Assembly: GCA_025355245.1 (NCBI GenBank)
Contig: JANXZZ010000058.1
Location: 1 to 64,000 of the forward strand
DNA: 64,000 nucleotides
Direction: 5' to 3'
Origin: Pseudomonadota bacterium
GTDB taxonomy: Bacteria > Pseudomonadota > Gammaproteobacteria > Steroidobacterales > Steroidobacteraceae
The notes below the pieces were generated by a model. That model was not told the DNA's origin. It did no database searches and saw only the letters and a program-made list of their open reading frames with translations. Below are positions 43,286 to 52,500 of the stretch, in pieces; positions within the stretch are counted from its first letter, which is position 1, and each line of letters begins with the position of its first letter. Made by a program: the position numbers and the translations under genes.

Positions 43286-44068
43286 GTGACCACCCGACTC
43301 GAGATCCTGTCGAAGGCCGTGCGCGCTGCAGGCGCCGCGCTCCTGCTGGTGTTCGCGGCGGTCGTGCCCACGGCGCACGCCGCGGTCTCGCCGTACGCGG
43401 AGGCGCTGGCAGTGCCCGGCCGCAGCGACAAGGACAAGGAGCGGGACGCGCGCGACAAGCCCGCCGACGTGCTCGCCTTCGCCGGCTTCAAGTCCGGGAT
43501 GCGCATCGCGGATGTCTTCGGCGGTGGCGGCTACTACAGCGGGATCCTCGCCCACGTCGTCGGGCCCAAGGGCAAGGTGCTGCTCGTCAACGACCCGGCC
43601 TACGCGCAGTTCGCGGCCGCCGATCTCGCGGTGCGGTTCAAAGACGGGCGGCTCGCAGAAGTCGAGCAGCGCGTCGTGCCGAACGAAAAGCTCGGCTTCA
43701 ACAAGGGCGAACTCGACGCCGCGCTGTTCGTGATGTCGTATCACGACCTCTATTTCGAGGACAAGGCCGGATTCCCGCGCATCGATGCCGGCCAGTTTCT
43801 CGACCAGATTCACGACGCGATCAAGCCGGGCGGAGCGCTGCTAATTGTCGACCACTCGGCGGTGGCCGCTAGCGGCAACGCGCCGGCGCAGACGCTGCAC
43901 CGCATCGACGAGAAGTGGGCGACCGCGGACCTGGCCAAGCACGGCTTCAAGCTAATCAAGACCTTCGACGGCCTGCGCAATCCCGCGGATGATCGCTCGA
44001 AGCCCGTGTTCGATGCGGCGATCCGCGGCAAGACGGATCGCTTCGTGCACCTGTACCGGCGCGTCTAG
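43286..44068 (+). CDS. Class I methyltransferase-like protein with a signal peptide
   Basis: I start at GTG 43286 (260 aa), because GAGAG lies upstream and the protein then opens TTRLEILSKAVRAAGAALLLVFAAVVPTAHA, a convincing signal peptide. The ORF-track start at 43220 adds 22 residues before it. The mature part has the SAM-binding motif I MRIADVFGGGGYYSGILAHVVGPKGKV, then LLVNDPAYAQF, LDAALFVMSYHDLYF and IHDAIKPGGALLIVDHSA, typical of class I methyltransferases. An exported SAM-dependent enzyme is odd, since SAM is cytoplasmic, yet similar proteins occur in related bacteria. It may bind another ligand. Its stop overlaps the convergent bactofilin stop. Confidence 0.82.
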   Translation: MTTRLEILSKAVRAAGAALLLVFAAVVPTAHAAVSPYAEALAVPGRSDKDKERDARDKPADVLAFAGFKSGMRIADVFGGGGYYSGILAHVVGPKGKVLLVNDPAYAQFAAADLAVRFKDGRLAEVEQRVVPNEKLGFNKGELDAALFVMSYHDLYFEDKAGFPRIDAGQFLDQIHDAIKPGGALLIVDHSAVAASGNAPAQTLHRIDEKWATADLAKHGFKLIKTFDGLRNPADDRSKPVFDAAIRGKTDRFVHLYRRV

Positions 44069-44484
44069 GAGTCGGTGCGCGCGGCGCGCTTCTCCTCGAA
44101 GCGCACGACCGGTTGGCTGCCCGTCACGGTGATCTCGCCATCGACGACGGCGCCGTCGGCGATTGCAATCACCTGCGCCCGCACGCGACCGTGGATGACC
44201 GCGGTCTTGCCGATTTCGAGCTTGGCGTCGACGGTTACATCGCCGGTGATGCGTCCGGCTACGACGGCCGAGCGTGCCGAAACGTTGCCGTGCCAGTGGC
44301 CGTCGCGGGAAATCGACAGCGCGCCGTTGATCGCGCCGTCGCCGACCACGGTACCGCCGAGCGCCATGGGCCCGCTGACCTGAAGCTGCCCCTCGAACAC
44401 GCTGCCCGCGCCGACCAGCGTCGGTGTCCCGGAAACCTGGTCGAACAGCCGCCGGCGCGGCCGATCGGAAGTAGCATCGGACAC
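44065..44484 (-). CDS. Bactofilin (polymer-forming cytoskeletal protein)
   Basis: This 139-aa bactofilin starts at GTG 44484, with AGGAGG about 4 bases upstream. Bactofilins form nucleotide-free filaments near the membrane that help shape cells or place enzymes. The core is a right-handed beta helix with short repeating units: LVGAGSVFEGQLQVSGPM, LGGTVVGDGAINGALSIS, HWHGNVSARSAVVAGRITGDVTVDAKLEI and AVIHGRVRAQVIAIADGAVVDGEI. Disordered tails (RPRRRLFDQVSG, VRFEEKRAARTDS) flank it, as is usual. No peptidase or cell-wall partner is adjacent. Confidence 0.92.
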   Translation of the reverse strand: MSDATSDRPRRRLFDQVSGTPTLVGAGSVFEGQLQVSGPMALGGTVVGDGAINGALSISRDGHWHGNVSARSAVVAGRITGDVTVDAKLEIGKTAVIHGRVRAQVIAIADGAVVDGEITVTGSQPVVRFEEKRAARTDS

Positions 44485-44678
44485 GGGACCTCCTGTGACG
44501 GCTCGCTCCCAAGGCGCTGGCGCCGCCCTCGGAGCGTCAACACTATACTAAGCACCGCGCCGTCGCCGTCTCGCGAAGCTTCAGTATTCAGACGGCCGTC
44601 ACACGCACGAGCATTGCATCGCATGATTGCACGCGCCCACGCCGAGCCAGCGCGACGAGTGCCGCGGGCCGGGCTCCG

Positions 44679-45617
44679 GTGAGTGTGTCCCTGCTGTTGC
44701 TCGCGCTCGCGCCCTTCGCGGCCGCGATCCTGCTCGGGATGAGACGACCGCCGGCCGGTCGCTACCTCGCCTTTGCCGCGGCGCTGCTGCTCGCGATGGC
44801 GCTCGGACTCGCGCTCGCGATTCTCGGCTTCGCGCTGCGCGGGGTAGGCACGGCTCTGGTGCTGCCGTGGGTCCCCGCGCTCGGCCTCGACGGGAACCTG
44901 CACGGAGACGTCGACGGTGCCGCGTTCGCCCTCGCCATTCTCGTCTTCGGCCTGCGCGCGGCGTGGCTGCTGCGTCGGGCGCCCGCCGTGGCGGGGCGCC
45001 CGTCGCCGCTCGCGCTCGCGCTGATCCTGGTTGGCGTCGCTCAATTGGCAGTACTCGCGGACAACCTGCTGGTCGCGATCGCGGTCTCCGAACTCGCCGC
45101 AGTGCTCGGCTATTGCCTCGAGCGCGGTGCGGCGCCCGCGGGCGGCGCCGGTCGGTGCCTCGCACTCGGCGCCTTGAGCGCCGGCACGCTGTTCCTGCTC
45201 GCCGGGGCGCTCCTGGTCGGTGACAGCACTGGTACCTACCGCTCGGGTGCGATCGTCGTCGCGACGGCGACGCTCGGCGCGCAGCCGCTCTACCCGGCCG
45301 CGGTGGGCCTCCTGCTTGCGGGCGCCTGGACGCGTTCGGCGGCGTGGCCGTGGGGACTGTCGTTGCGGCGGTCACGCGCGAATGCATTCGGCGTCGGCAA
45401 CGCCGCGGGCACGGTGCTGCTGCTGACGGGCCTTTGCCTCGCGATCCGGCTCCTGCCCGCCCTCGTCGGCGCCGTGCCCGGCATCGCGGTCGCCGCAGGC
45501 TTCCTCGCGATCCCGCTGCTGCTGGGTTCGATCGCGCGCCTGCTCGGCGGCTCCGTGCCGCCGGGTCGCCCGGCGCTCGCGACCGCGCCCGAGGCCGGTG
45601 CCGGGAGCGAGACGTGA
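44679..45617 (+). CDS. Truncated Mrp/Nuo-like antiporter membrane subunit
   Basis: This 312-aa protein has about eight membrane helices and starts at GTG 44679. The text VLPWVPALGLDGNLHGDVDGAAFALAILV and LAVLADNLLVAIAVSELAAVLGYCL resembles the N-terminal half of MrpA/NuoL (WIPSLG, DNLMVLYVFWELTSISSFLLI) and keeps the Glu that is essential in those pumps. It is far shorter than MrpA and the usual second half, with its Lys residues, is not recognisable. Overlapping it by 4 bases is a second, MrpD/NuoN-like gene. No MrpB, C, E, F or G genes follow. Function is unknown; relation to the family is inferred from hydrophobic pattern and these motifs. Confidence 0.6.
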   Translation: MSVSLLLLALAPFAAAILLGMRRPPAGRYLAFAAALLLAMALGLALAILGFALRGVGTALVLPWVPALGLDGNLHGDVDGAAFALAILVFGLRAAWLLRRAPAVAGRPSPLALALILVGVAQLAVLADNLLVAIAVSELAAVLGYCLERGAAPAGGAGRCLALGALSAGTLFLLAGALLVGDSTGTYRSGAIVVATATLGAQPLYPAAVGLLLAGAWTRSAAWPWGLSLRRSRANAFGVGNAAGTVLLLTGLCLAIRLLPALVGAVPGIAVAAGFLAIPLLLGSIARLLGGSVPPGRPALATAPEAGAGSET

Positions 45618-47056
45618 CGGCGCTCCCAGCGCTGGCGCTCGTGCTGCCGCTTGCGAGTGCGCTCCTGCTGCTGGGCATCGAGCGCGGCCGGCCGCGGCTC
45701 GCGCGTGCCTTGAACGGCACCTCGATGGTGCTTGCGCTCGCGCTCGCGATCGCGGCGCTGCGTGCGGCGAGCGGTGGCGGCGCGCTCGCGATGGCGCTCG
45801 GACCCACCGGCCTCGTCCTCGTGCTCGACCGGCTGTCAGCGTGGATGCTCGTCGCGGCATCGAGTACGGCGCTCATCGTCTTTGCGCACACGGCACGCGC
45901 GCCTGCCCGCGGCGCGAGCCGAGCCCATTCGCTCGTGCAACTGCAGCTGTTCGCGCTCGACGGCGTGTTCCTGGTCGGCGACCTCGCGAGCCTGTTCATG
46001 CTCCTTCAGGTGGTCGTGTTCGCATCGACGAGCGCGCTCGCGCGCGGCACGGGCACGACGGACGCGGCCGCCAGTCGGCGCGCCTTCCTTGTCAACGGCG
46101 GCAGCGCGGTCGCCTTCGCTATCGCCATCGGCTGCATTTTCGTGGCGCTCGGCACGCTCGACCTTGCGGGACTGTCGGTCGCGGCGCCTGCGGTGCCGGC
46201 GGCCGAGGCCGGGCTGCTCGGCAGCGCATCCTTCGTGCTGCTCGGTGTGCTCGCGCTCGGCGCAATCGTGACGCCGCTGCTGTTGTGGCTGCCCGGTAGC
46301 GGCGCTGCGCCGCCCGCGTTTGCGGTCGGCCTCGGCGCGCTGCTCGCCGAGAGCTGCATCTACCTGATCCTGCGTCTCTACACGCTTGTTTTCCCGTGCT
46401 TCGTCGCCGGGCCCTGCGGGCCGTCCGGCCTGGCATTGCCGCTCGGCCTCACTGCGGTGACCGCGGGTGCGCTCGCGGCGCTCACGGCGCGCGAAGCGCG
46501 GACGCTGCCTGCGCAGCTCCTGGTCGCGTCGGTGGGAGTGCTCCTGATCGCGGTCGGAAGTTTTCGGGAGGCAGGGCTCGCGGCCGCGATCTTCCTGCTC
46601 TGGCACACGGCACTGGCTGCGACCGCGTTGTTCCTCGCCGCCGACCTGTTGAGGCGGGCGTCGCCCGGCCGCGGGCGCGGGGTGGCGGTCGTCGGGTACT
46701 TTGCGTCACTCGCGGCGCTCCTCTGCCTGCCGCCGCTGGCGGGATTCCCGGGGCTCATCGCGGTGCTGCAAGCCTCGACACCCGATGCGCTCGCGGTCTG
46801 GACGCTGGTCTGCGCCTCGCTGCTGGTGGCCGGGATCGCGGTGTTTCGGCACGAGAGCCCCATTCCGGCGGGTGGCGCGGCATCGATGCGCGTGCCGCGG
46901 CTGGCGCTCGCGGGCAGCGGCATTGCGCTCGGCGCGCTGCTCGCCCTCGGGCTTGCGGCGGCTCCGGTATTCGATCTCGCGCACTTGACCGCGCGCCAGC
47001 TGCTCGACCGCGCGGCGTACGTCGCCGCGGTACGTGCAGCCCGCGAGACCCGGTGA
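45614..47056 (+). CDS. MrpD/NuoN-like membrane protein with altered charged residues
   Basis: This 480-aa protein of about 13-14 helices starts at GTG 45614 within the previous stop; the ORF-track start at 45344 is shadow. It resembles the proton_antipo_M family (MrpD, NuoN, HyfB). LVLVLDRLSAWMLVAASSTALIVF and LFMLLQVVVFASTSAL align with the region where MrpD has the key Glu (LFVxFEVxLISSY); here it is Gln. LGAIVTPLLLWLPGSGAAPPAFAVGLGALLAESCIYLILRLYTL aligns with KAxIFPxHxWLP-xAxxxxP-xxVSALLSGVLxKVGIYxLxR. Both conserved Lys are missing (Gly and Glu). It may therefore not pump protons in the usual way. Confidence 0.6.
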   Translation: MTALPALALVLPLASALLLLGIERGRPRLARALNGTSMVLALALAIAALRAASGGGALAMALGPTGLVLVLDRLSAWMLVAASSTALIVFAHTARAPARGASRAHSLVQLQLFALDGVFLVGDLASLFMLLQVVVFASTSALARGTGTTDAAASRRAFLVNGGSAVAFAIAIGCIFVALGTLDLAGLSVAAPAVPAAEAGLLGSASFVLLGVLALGAIVTPLLLWLPGSGAAPPAFAVGLGALLAESCIYLILRLYTLVFPCFVAGPCGPSGLALPLGLTAVTAGALAALTAREARTLPAQLLVASVGVLLIAVGSFREAGLAAAIFLLWHTALAATALFLAADLLRRASPGRGRGVAVVGYFASLAALLCLPPLAGFPGLIAVLQASTPDALAVWTLVCASLLVAGIAVFRHESPIPAGGAASMRVPRLALAGSGIALGALLALGLAAAPVFDLAHLTARQLLDRAAYVAAVRAARETR

Positions 47057-47259
47057 AGGGGCCCACTCGCGGGCCGCGCAGACGGGAGTGGGCAGATCTC
47101 GCGCACCAAGGCACTATCGCAGTGCCCCGCCGCGATCGGCGATGACGCGGCGGCCGTTATTGAACCTCGGTGCGCCGTGACGGGCACCGCGACCGGAGGA
47201 CCGCAGATGCGCCTGCGTATTGCGTCGATGCCGGCGGGAATTCGCCGCGAGGTGCGCCG

Positions 47260-48021
47260 GTGCGTCGCGTAGTCGTGTGCGCGGTTCTCGTGCTGGCGGG
47301 CTGCGGCTCCGACCGCGACTATGCTGCGGCGGAGCGCGCCAATACCGTGGTTGCCTTCGATGACTACCTGCGGCTGCACCCCGACAGTGCGCACGCCTCG
47401 GAGGCACGCGCGCACCTGGCGACGCTGGTGGAGGCACGCGAATGGGAGCGTGCGCACAGCGCCGACACGGCCGATGCCTACCAGCAGTACCTGCGCGGCT
47501 ACCCCTCCGGTGCTCACGCGCACGATGCACTGATCGCGATCTCCGACTTCAACATGGCCGCGGTCCCGAACACCGAGGCATCGGGCGCCGCGTCCGCACC
47601 GTCGCTCGCGCCGGGCGGTCCGCCGGCGACGCCCGCCGTGAAAGGACCGATCGCGCGCACACCGGTTCCGGTGGCGCGCGTGAATTCGTCGCCGGCAGCC
47701 AAGCCCGCGCCCGTCGCGGCTGCCGCGCCGTCGCCAGCACGCGCGCCGACCGTGGCAGCGCCAGGAACCCGCATCCAGCTCGGCGCGTTCGCGTCGGAAT
47801 CCGCCGCGACGGCGGCATGGCAGCGGCTCGCGCATCGCTACGCCGAGCTCGCAGGACGCACGCCGCTGGTTGCGAGCGCCACGCTCGCGGACGGGCGACA
47901 CGTGCACCGTCTCCAGGTCGGCGGCTTCAGCGCCCAGTCGGCCGCGGCGATGTGCGCCGCGCTGGCTGCGAGTCACGACGCCTGTCTTATTGTGCCGGCC
48001 GCGGCCGCCACGACGAACTGA
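47260..48021 (+). CDS. SPOR-domain lipoprotein
   Basis: This is a 253-aa predicted outer-membrane lipoprotein. I start at GTG 47260 with GAGGTG 6 bases upstream; the ORF-track start at 47170 is unlikely. The signal ends in VLVLAGC. Residues about 25-100 contain two similar helical units, AFDDYLRLHPDSAHASEARAHLATL and AYQQYLRGYPSGAHAHDALIAI, like tetratricopeptide repeats. A Pro/Ala-rich linker follows. The C-terminal 75 residues form a SPOR domain (TRIQLGAFASESAATAAWQRLAHRY, HVHRLQVGGFSAQSAAAMCAALA), which binds denuded peptidoglycan at division sites. One GAACTGAC motif of the downstream regulatory region overlaps its stop codon. Confidence 0.85.
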   Translation: MRRVVVCAVLVLAGCGSDRDYAAAERANTVVAFDDYLRLHPDSAHASEARAHLATLVEAREWERAHSADTADAYQQYLRGYPSGAHAHDALIAISDFNMAAVPNTEASGAASAPSLAPGGPPATPAVKGPIARTPVPVARVNSSPAAKPAPVAAAAPSPARAPTVAAPGTRIQLGAFASESAATAAWQRLAHRYAELAGRTPLVASATLADGRHVHRLQVGGFSAQSAAAMCAALAASHDACLIVPAAAATTN

Positions 48022-48071
48022 CCCCGCGCGGCGGGGCAAAGTCGTCAGTTCCTGACGCGCCACGTCAGTTC
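48015..48071. promoter_or_regulatory. Enhancer-like sites upstream of a sigma-54 promoter
   Basis: GTCAGTTC occurs three times in 57 bases: as its complement GAACTGAC at 48015-48022, and forward at 48044-48051 and 48064-48071. The middle copy is part of the perfect inverted repeat CGTCAG-TTC-CTGACG (48043-48057). The two forward copies are exactly 20 bp apart, two helical turns. They lie about 60-120 bp before the -24 element, the normal place for a sigma-54 activator to bind. The repeats are seen directly; the activator is unknown. Confidence 0.65.
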
Positions 48072-48132
48072 TCCGGCGCCAGCGGCGGACCGGAGTGTTC
48101 GTAACCAGTTGTTTTATATATATTTACAAGGT

Positions 48133-48147
48133 TGGCACGGGCCTTGC
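48133..48147 (+). promoter_or_regulatory. Sigma-54 (-24/-12) promoter
   Basis: TGGCACGGGCCTTGC has the full TGGCAC (-24) and TTGC (-12) elements with the exact 5-base spacing of RpoN promoters. An AT-rich stretch (TTTTATATATATTTACAA) lies just upstream. Transcription should start near 48159. The first terminator lies only about 75 bases on, so the main product is a short RNA, not the efflux operon mRNA. Confidence 0.85.
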
Positions 48148-48158
48148 TTTATCTTCAG

Positions 48159-48233
48159 TGCAAGTCTCATCTCCCCCTGTGGTTTGAATCTTGGCGCCGT
48201 CGAGCTTCCCCCAGCTCCCGGCGCCTTTTTTTT
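48159..48233 (+). ncRNA. Predicted sigma-54-dependent small RNA, about 75 nt, with two UCCCCC motifs
   Basis: No reading frame with a ribosome site is present between the sigma-54 promoter and the terminator, so I predict a small RNA. Its 5' part is single-stranded and contains UCCCCC (48172-48177). The 3' part folds into the terminator hairpin, whose loop is exactly UCCCCC again (48207-48212). C-rich motifs exposed in this way, as in Xanthomonas sX13, pair with G-rich ribosome sites of target mRNAs. Start position (plus or minus a few bases) and function are inferred; the motifs are seen directly. Confidence 0.65.
48193..48233 (+). terminator. Strong intrinsic terminator with UCCCCC loop
   Basis: GGCGCCG (48193-48199) pairs with CGGCGCC (48219-48225), and inside it GAGCT pairs with AGCTC around the 6-base loop TCCCCC. 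Eight Ts follow directly (48226-48233). This is the clearest Rho-independent terminator in the window. Confidence 0.93.
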
Positions 48234-48362
48234 CGCCGGCGCGCAAGTCCGGGGCGCCAACGGTTCGTCGCTCGAGACCTGCCATTCACCGCGTGTCATC
48301 AGAATCTGCACCGTGAACGGGTAGACTCGCGCAACTCTTTGTTGCACCTAGAAGTAGCCACC

Positions 48363-49595
48363 GTGAACGATGACGCCACGTCGCGCCCGGATTCGGGCGA
48401 CGCGCCACACTCCACTCACTCCTTCGGCGGCGATTCCTACCCGGCAGCCGCGACCGCTGGGATCGAGACGCCGTTCTGGCGGCGCACGCAGGTCATCGGC
48501 ATCGCCGTGGTCGGGGTCCTCGCCGTGGTCATCGCCCTCGTCATCGTCATGCACGTGCGCGCGGCCAACCTCGCCAATGCGGTGGACCCGAACGACGCGA
48601 TTCCGCTCGTGACCGCGCGCGCGCCCGGTCGCTCGACGATCGCGTCGCTGGTCACGTTCACCGGCGGCATCGTTGCCCGCTACGACCAGCCGATCGGCGT
48701 CGAGGGCGACGGCGGTCGGGTCTCGGAAGTGCTGGTCGAGAGCGGTGACCGCGTCAGCCGCGGCCAGGTGCTGGCGCGCCTCGACACGGCAGTCGTATCG
48801 GCGCAGGTGGCGAACCTGCGCGCGTCCGTCGAACAGATGCGCGCGGAGGCCGTGCTCGCCGAGGCCGACTACCGGCGCGCCGCGGCGGTTGCCGACTCGG
48901 TCGGCGCGCTGTCGAAGGAGGAAGTGGACAAGCGCCACTCCGTGGTCGCGACCTCCGCGGCCCGCGTGAAGTCGGCTGATGCGCAGCTCGCCGAAGCCGA
49001 GGCGCGCCAGGGGCGCACCTCGATCCGCGCACCGGCCGACGGCATCGTGCTGACGCGTACGGCGGAAGTCGGCCAGACCGCGATGCCGGGCGGCGCGGCG
49101 CTGTTCCGGCTCGCGCGCGGCGGTGAAGTCGAGATGCGCGCGCAGGTGGCGGAGCGCGACCTGCCGCGGCTCAAGCTCGGGCAGGACGCCGACGTGTACC
49201 TGACCGGCATCGCGACGCCGTTCCAGGGCAAGGTCCGGCTGGTGAGCGCCGTCATCGACCCGCAGACCCGCCTGGGCGAAATGCGCATCGCGCTCGAGCA
49301 GCGACCGGACCTGAGGCCCGGTGCCTTCGCGCGCGGCGAAGTGAAGGTGGGATCGGAGGTGCTGCCGATCGTTCCACAGACCGCCGTGCTGTCGGACGGC
49401 CCGACCAATTTCGTCTACGTCGTCGGCACCGACGGCCACGTGACTCGCCGCGCCGTCAAGGTCAGCGGCACGCAGCCGCAGGGAATCGTGATCGGCGAGG
49501 GCATCGACGGCACGGAACGGATCGTCTCCTCGGCCGGCGCCTTCCTGCATGACGGAGAGCTCGTCCGCCTCGCGGAGGCGAAGGGTTCGCCGTGA
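48363..49595 (+). CDS. RND efflux periplasmic adaptor (membrane fusion protein)
   Basis: This adaptor of about 410 aa links an RND pump to an outer-membrane channel. The likely start is GTG 48363; the ORF-track start at 48132 lies in the small-RNA region. A polar N-terminal tail of about 43 residues is followed by an inner-membrane anchor (VIGIAVVGVLAVVIALVIVM, 44-63). Then come the barrel-sandwich strand RYDQPIGVEGDGGRVSEVLVESGDRVSRGQVLARLD, a helical hairpin (AQVANLRASVEQMRAEAVLAEADYRRA) and the second lipoyl half TSIRAPADGIVLTRTAEVGQTAM. LVSAVIDPQTRLGEMRIAL is also family-typical. It overlaps the pump gene (GTGA). No outer-membrane channel gene follows. Confidence 0.92.
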   Translation: MNDDATSRPDSGDAPHSTHSFGGDSYPAAATAGIETPFWRRTQVIGIAVVGVLAVVIALVIVMHVRAANLANAVDPNDAIPLVTARAPGRSTIASLVTFTGGIVARYDQPIGVEGDGGRVSEVLVESGDRVSRGQVLARLDTAVVSAQVANLRASVEQMRAEAVLAEADYRRAAAVADSVGALSKEEVDKRHSVVATSAARVKSADAQLAEAEARQGRTSIRAPADGIVLTRTAEVGQTAMPGGAALFRLARGGEVEMRAQVAERDLPRLKLGQDADVYLTGIATPFQGKVRLVSAVIDPQTRLGEMRIALEQRPDLRPGAFARGEVKVGSEVLPIVPQTAVLSDGPTNFVYVVGTDGHVTRRAVKVSGTQPQGIVIGEGIDGTERIVSSAGAFLHDGELVRLAEAKGSP

Positions 49596-52500
49596 GAAAT
49601 ATCTCCTCGTGGGCGATCAAACACCCGGTGACGCCGCTGGTGCTGTTCGCGGTGCTGACTTTCGTCGGAATCGTCGCCTTCAAGCTCTTGCCGGTGAACC
49701 TGAACCCCGACGTGACCTACCCGGCCGTGACGGTGTTCGTGTCGCAGCCAGGCGCCGCCCCGGCCGAGCTCGAGACGCAGGTCATGCAAAAAGTCGAGGG
49801 CGCGGTCGCCTCGGTCGCCGGGGTCCGCAGCGTCACCTCGTTCGCCTCCGAGGGCACCGCATTCACCTCGATCGAATTCCAGATCGGCACGCCGATCGAC
49901 CGGGCGATGAACGACGTGCGCGATGCGATCTCGCGGGTCCGCTCGCAGCTGCCCGAAGGCATCCAGGAACCGATCGTCCAGCACCAGGACATCGACGGTG
50001 GTGCGTTCGTCTACTACGCCGCCAGCAGCAACGCGATGAGCTCGCAGGAGCTGAGCTGGTTCGTCGACAACGCCGTCACCAAGCGGCTGTTGCCGCTGCC
50101 GGGCATCGCCCAGGTCAACCGCTCCGGCGGCGACAGTCGCGAGATCCGCATCGAGCTCGATCCAGCGCGCATGCAGGCGCTTGGCATCACCGCCGTCGAC
50201 GTGAACCAGCAGCTGCGCACGCTCAACGTCGATTCGCCGGGCGGTCGCGCCCAGCTCGCCGGCGGCGAGCAGTCGATCCGGGTGCTCGGCGGCGCGCGCA
50301 CTGCCGAACAGCTCGGCAACACGCGCATCCAGCTGAGCGGTGGACGCTTTGCGCGGCTCGATGACATCGCCACCGTCAAGGACGGAGTCGAGGAGGTCCG
50401 CTCGATCGGCAGGCTCAATGGCCGGCCGGCAACCACCTTCGGCGTGTCGCGCTCGCGCGGCTCCTCGGACGTCGCCGCGCTCGCCAACGTCGAGGCCGAG
50501 CTCAAGAAGATCATCGTCGAGAACCCGAGCGTGACGGTCAAGCAGGTGTTCTCGACGGTCGGCGCGACCAAGCTGCAGTACAACTCGGCGATCGACGCGC
50601 TGCTCGAGGGCTCGGTGCTCGCGGTGCTCGTGGTGTGGGTATTCCTGCGCGACTGGCGCGCGACGGCGATCTCGGCGCTCGCGATCCCGCTGTCCGCGAT
50701 CCCGACGTTTGCGTTCATGGCGTGGATGGACTTCACGCTCAACAGCATCAGCTTGCTGGCACTGTCGCTGGTTGCCGGCGTGCTCGTCGACGATGCGATC
50801 GTCGAGATCGAGAACATCGTGCGCCACATGCGCATGGGCAAGACTCCGTACCAGGCGGCGCTCGAAGCGGCCGATGAGATCGGGCTCGCCGTGGTCGCGA
50901 CCTCCGGGACCATCATCGCGGTGTTCCTGCCAGTCAGTTTCATGGGCGGCTTCACCGGCCAGTACTTCAAGCAGTTCGGGTTGACCGTGGCCGCGGCCGT
51001 GTTCCTGTCGCTCTTGGTCGCGCGACTGATCACGCCGGTGATCGCCGCGTTCACGCTCAAGCCCGCGGGCTTCAAGGCGCACCTCGAGGGGCCGCTGATG
51101 ACCCGCTACCTCGCCCTGTTGCGGGCGAGCGTGACCCATCGCTGGCGGACGATCGGCGTCGGCGTCCTTTTCTTCGCGCTGTCCATTGTCGGCCTCGCGC
51201 TCATCCCGAAGGACTTCATTCCCGCCGGCGACTTCGGCACCAGCCAGATCTCGATCGAGCTGCCGCCCGGCGTGCGCATCGAGGACACCGCAGGGGTCTC
51301 CGACAACGTGACTGCGCTGGTCCGCAAGTCGCCCGATGTCGCCGACGTCGTCGAGTCCATCGGCAACGGCGACGACGGCTCGGTTCGCGAGGCGCAGATC
51401 TTCGTGTCGCTGAAGCCGCGCGAGCAGCGCAAGCTCAGCCAGAAGCAGTGGGAAGACGCGATGGCGCCGCAGCTGCGGGCGATTCCCGACGCTCGCGTGT
51501 CGATCGCTTCGCAGAGCGGCGGCGGCGGCGACGCGCCGATCTCGCTCTATTTCACGGGCGATGACCTCGAGCAGATCGAGTCGGCCGCGCGGGCCGCGGT
51601 CGTGCAGATGCGGGACGTCAAGGGCATCCGTGATCCGCGCATCGCGGGCGACCTGCCGCGTCCCGAGCTCCTGATCAAGCCGCGCTTCGATCTCGCCGCG
51701 CAGCTCGGCGTGACGGTGCAGGCCATCAGCCAGACGATCCGGATCGCGACGATCGGCGACATTCCACAGAACGCGGCCAAGTTCTCGCTCGCCGACCGGC
51801 AGGTGCCGATCCGTGTCAGCCTGCTCGAGTCCTCGCGCCAGGACATGTCGACGCTCGAGAACCTGCCGGTGCCGACCGCCGCGGGCGGCGCGGTGCCGCT
51901 CAAGGCCGTTGCCGACATCAGCTTCGGCGAGGGACCGGCGACGATACGCCGCTACAACCAGACGCGCCGCGTCAAGGTGCTGGCCGACCTGCAGCCGGCT
52001 GCGGCGCTCGGTGACGTGAGCGAGCTCGTCAAGGCCCTGCCCGCGATCAAGCACCTGCCGCAGGGCGTGCACCTCGTCGAGCGCGGCAGCGTCGAGTTCA
52101 TGACGGAGATGATGCGCAACTTCACGCTTGCGATCCTCGCGGGCGTGCTGATGGTGTTCGCGGTGCTGGTGCTGCTGTTCGCGCGCATCTTCCAGCCGCT
52201 GACGATCCTGTCGGCGCTGCCGCTGTCGCTCGGCGGCGCGATCCTCGCGCTGATGATCTGCGGCATGCCGTTCTCGTTCCCGGTGGTGATCGGCATCCTG
52301 ATGCTGATGGGCATCGTCGCCAAGAACTCGATCCTGCTGGTCGATTTCGCGATCGAGGAGATGCGCGCGGGCAAGGACCGGATGACCGCGCTCATGGAGG
52401 CCGGGCACAAGCGTGCGCAGCCCATCGTGATGACCAGCATCGCGATGATCGCCGGCATGTTGCCGATCGCGATCGGCCTCGGCAATTCGAACTCCTTCCG

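Larger units (their letters stand above)
48022..48362. other. Intergenic region between SPOR lipoprotein and RND operon
   Basis: This 341-base gap is the longest in the window. It carries the enhancer-like repeats, sigma-54 promoter, predicted small RNA and terminator listed separately. From 48234 to 48362 I see only a GC-rich stretch with weak inverted repeats and no clear promoter for the RND genes. A small reading frame listed at 48109-48324 crosses the terminator and is not credible. Confidence 0.8.

Noticed and set aside
48109-48324. 71-aa reading frame in the intergenic region
   Set aside because: It runs through the sigma-54 promoter and an intrinsic terminator and has no ribosome site.
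48133-48362. Sigma-54 promoter as the simple promoter of the RND efflux operon
   Set aside because: A strong terminator lies between promoter and operon; read-through is possible but the short RNA should be the main product.
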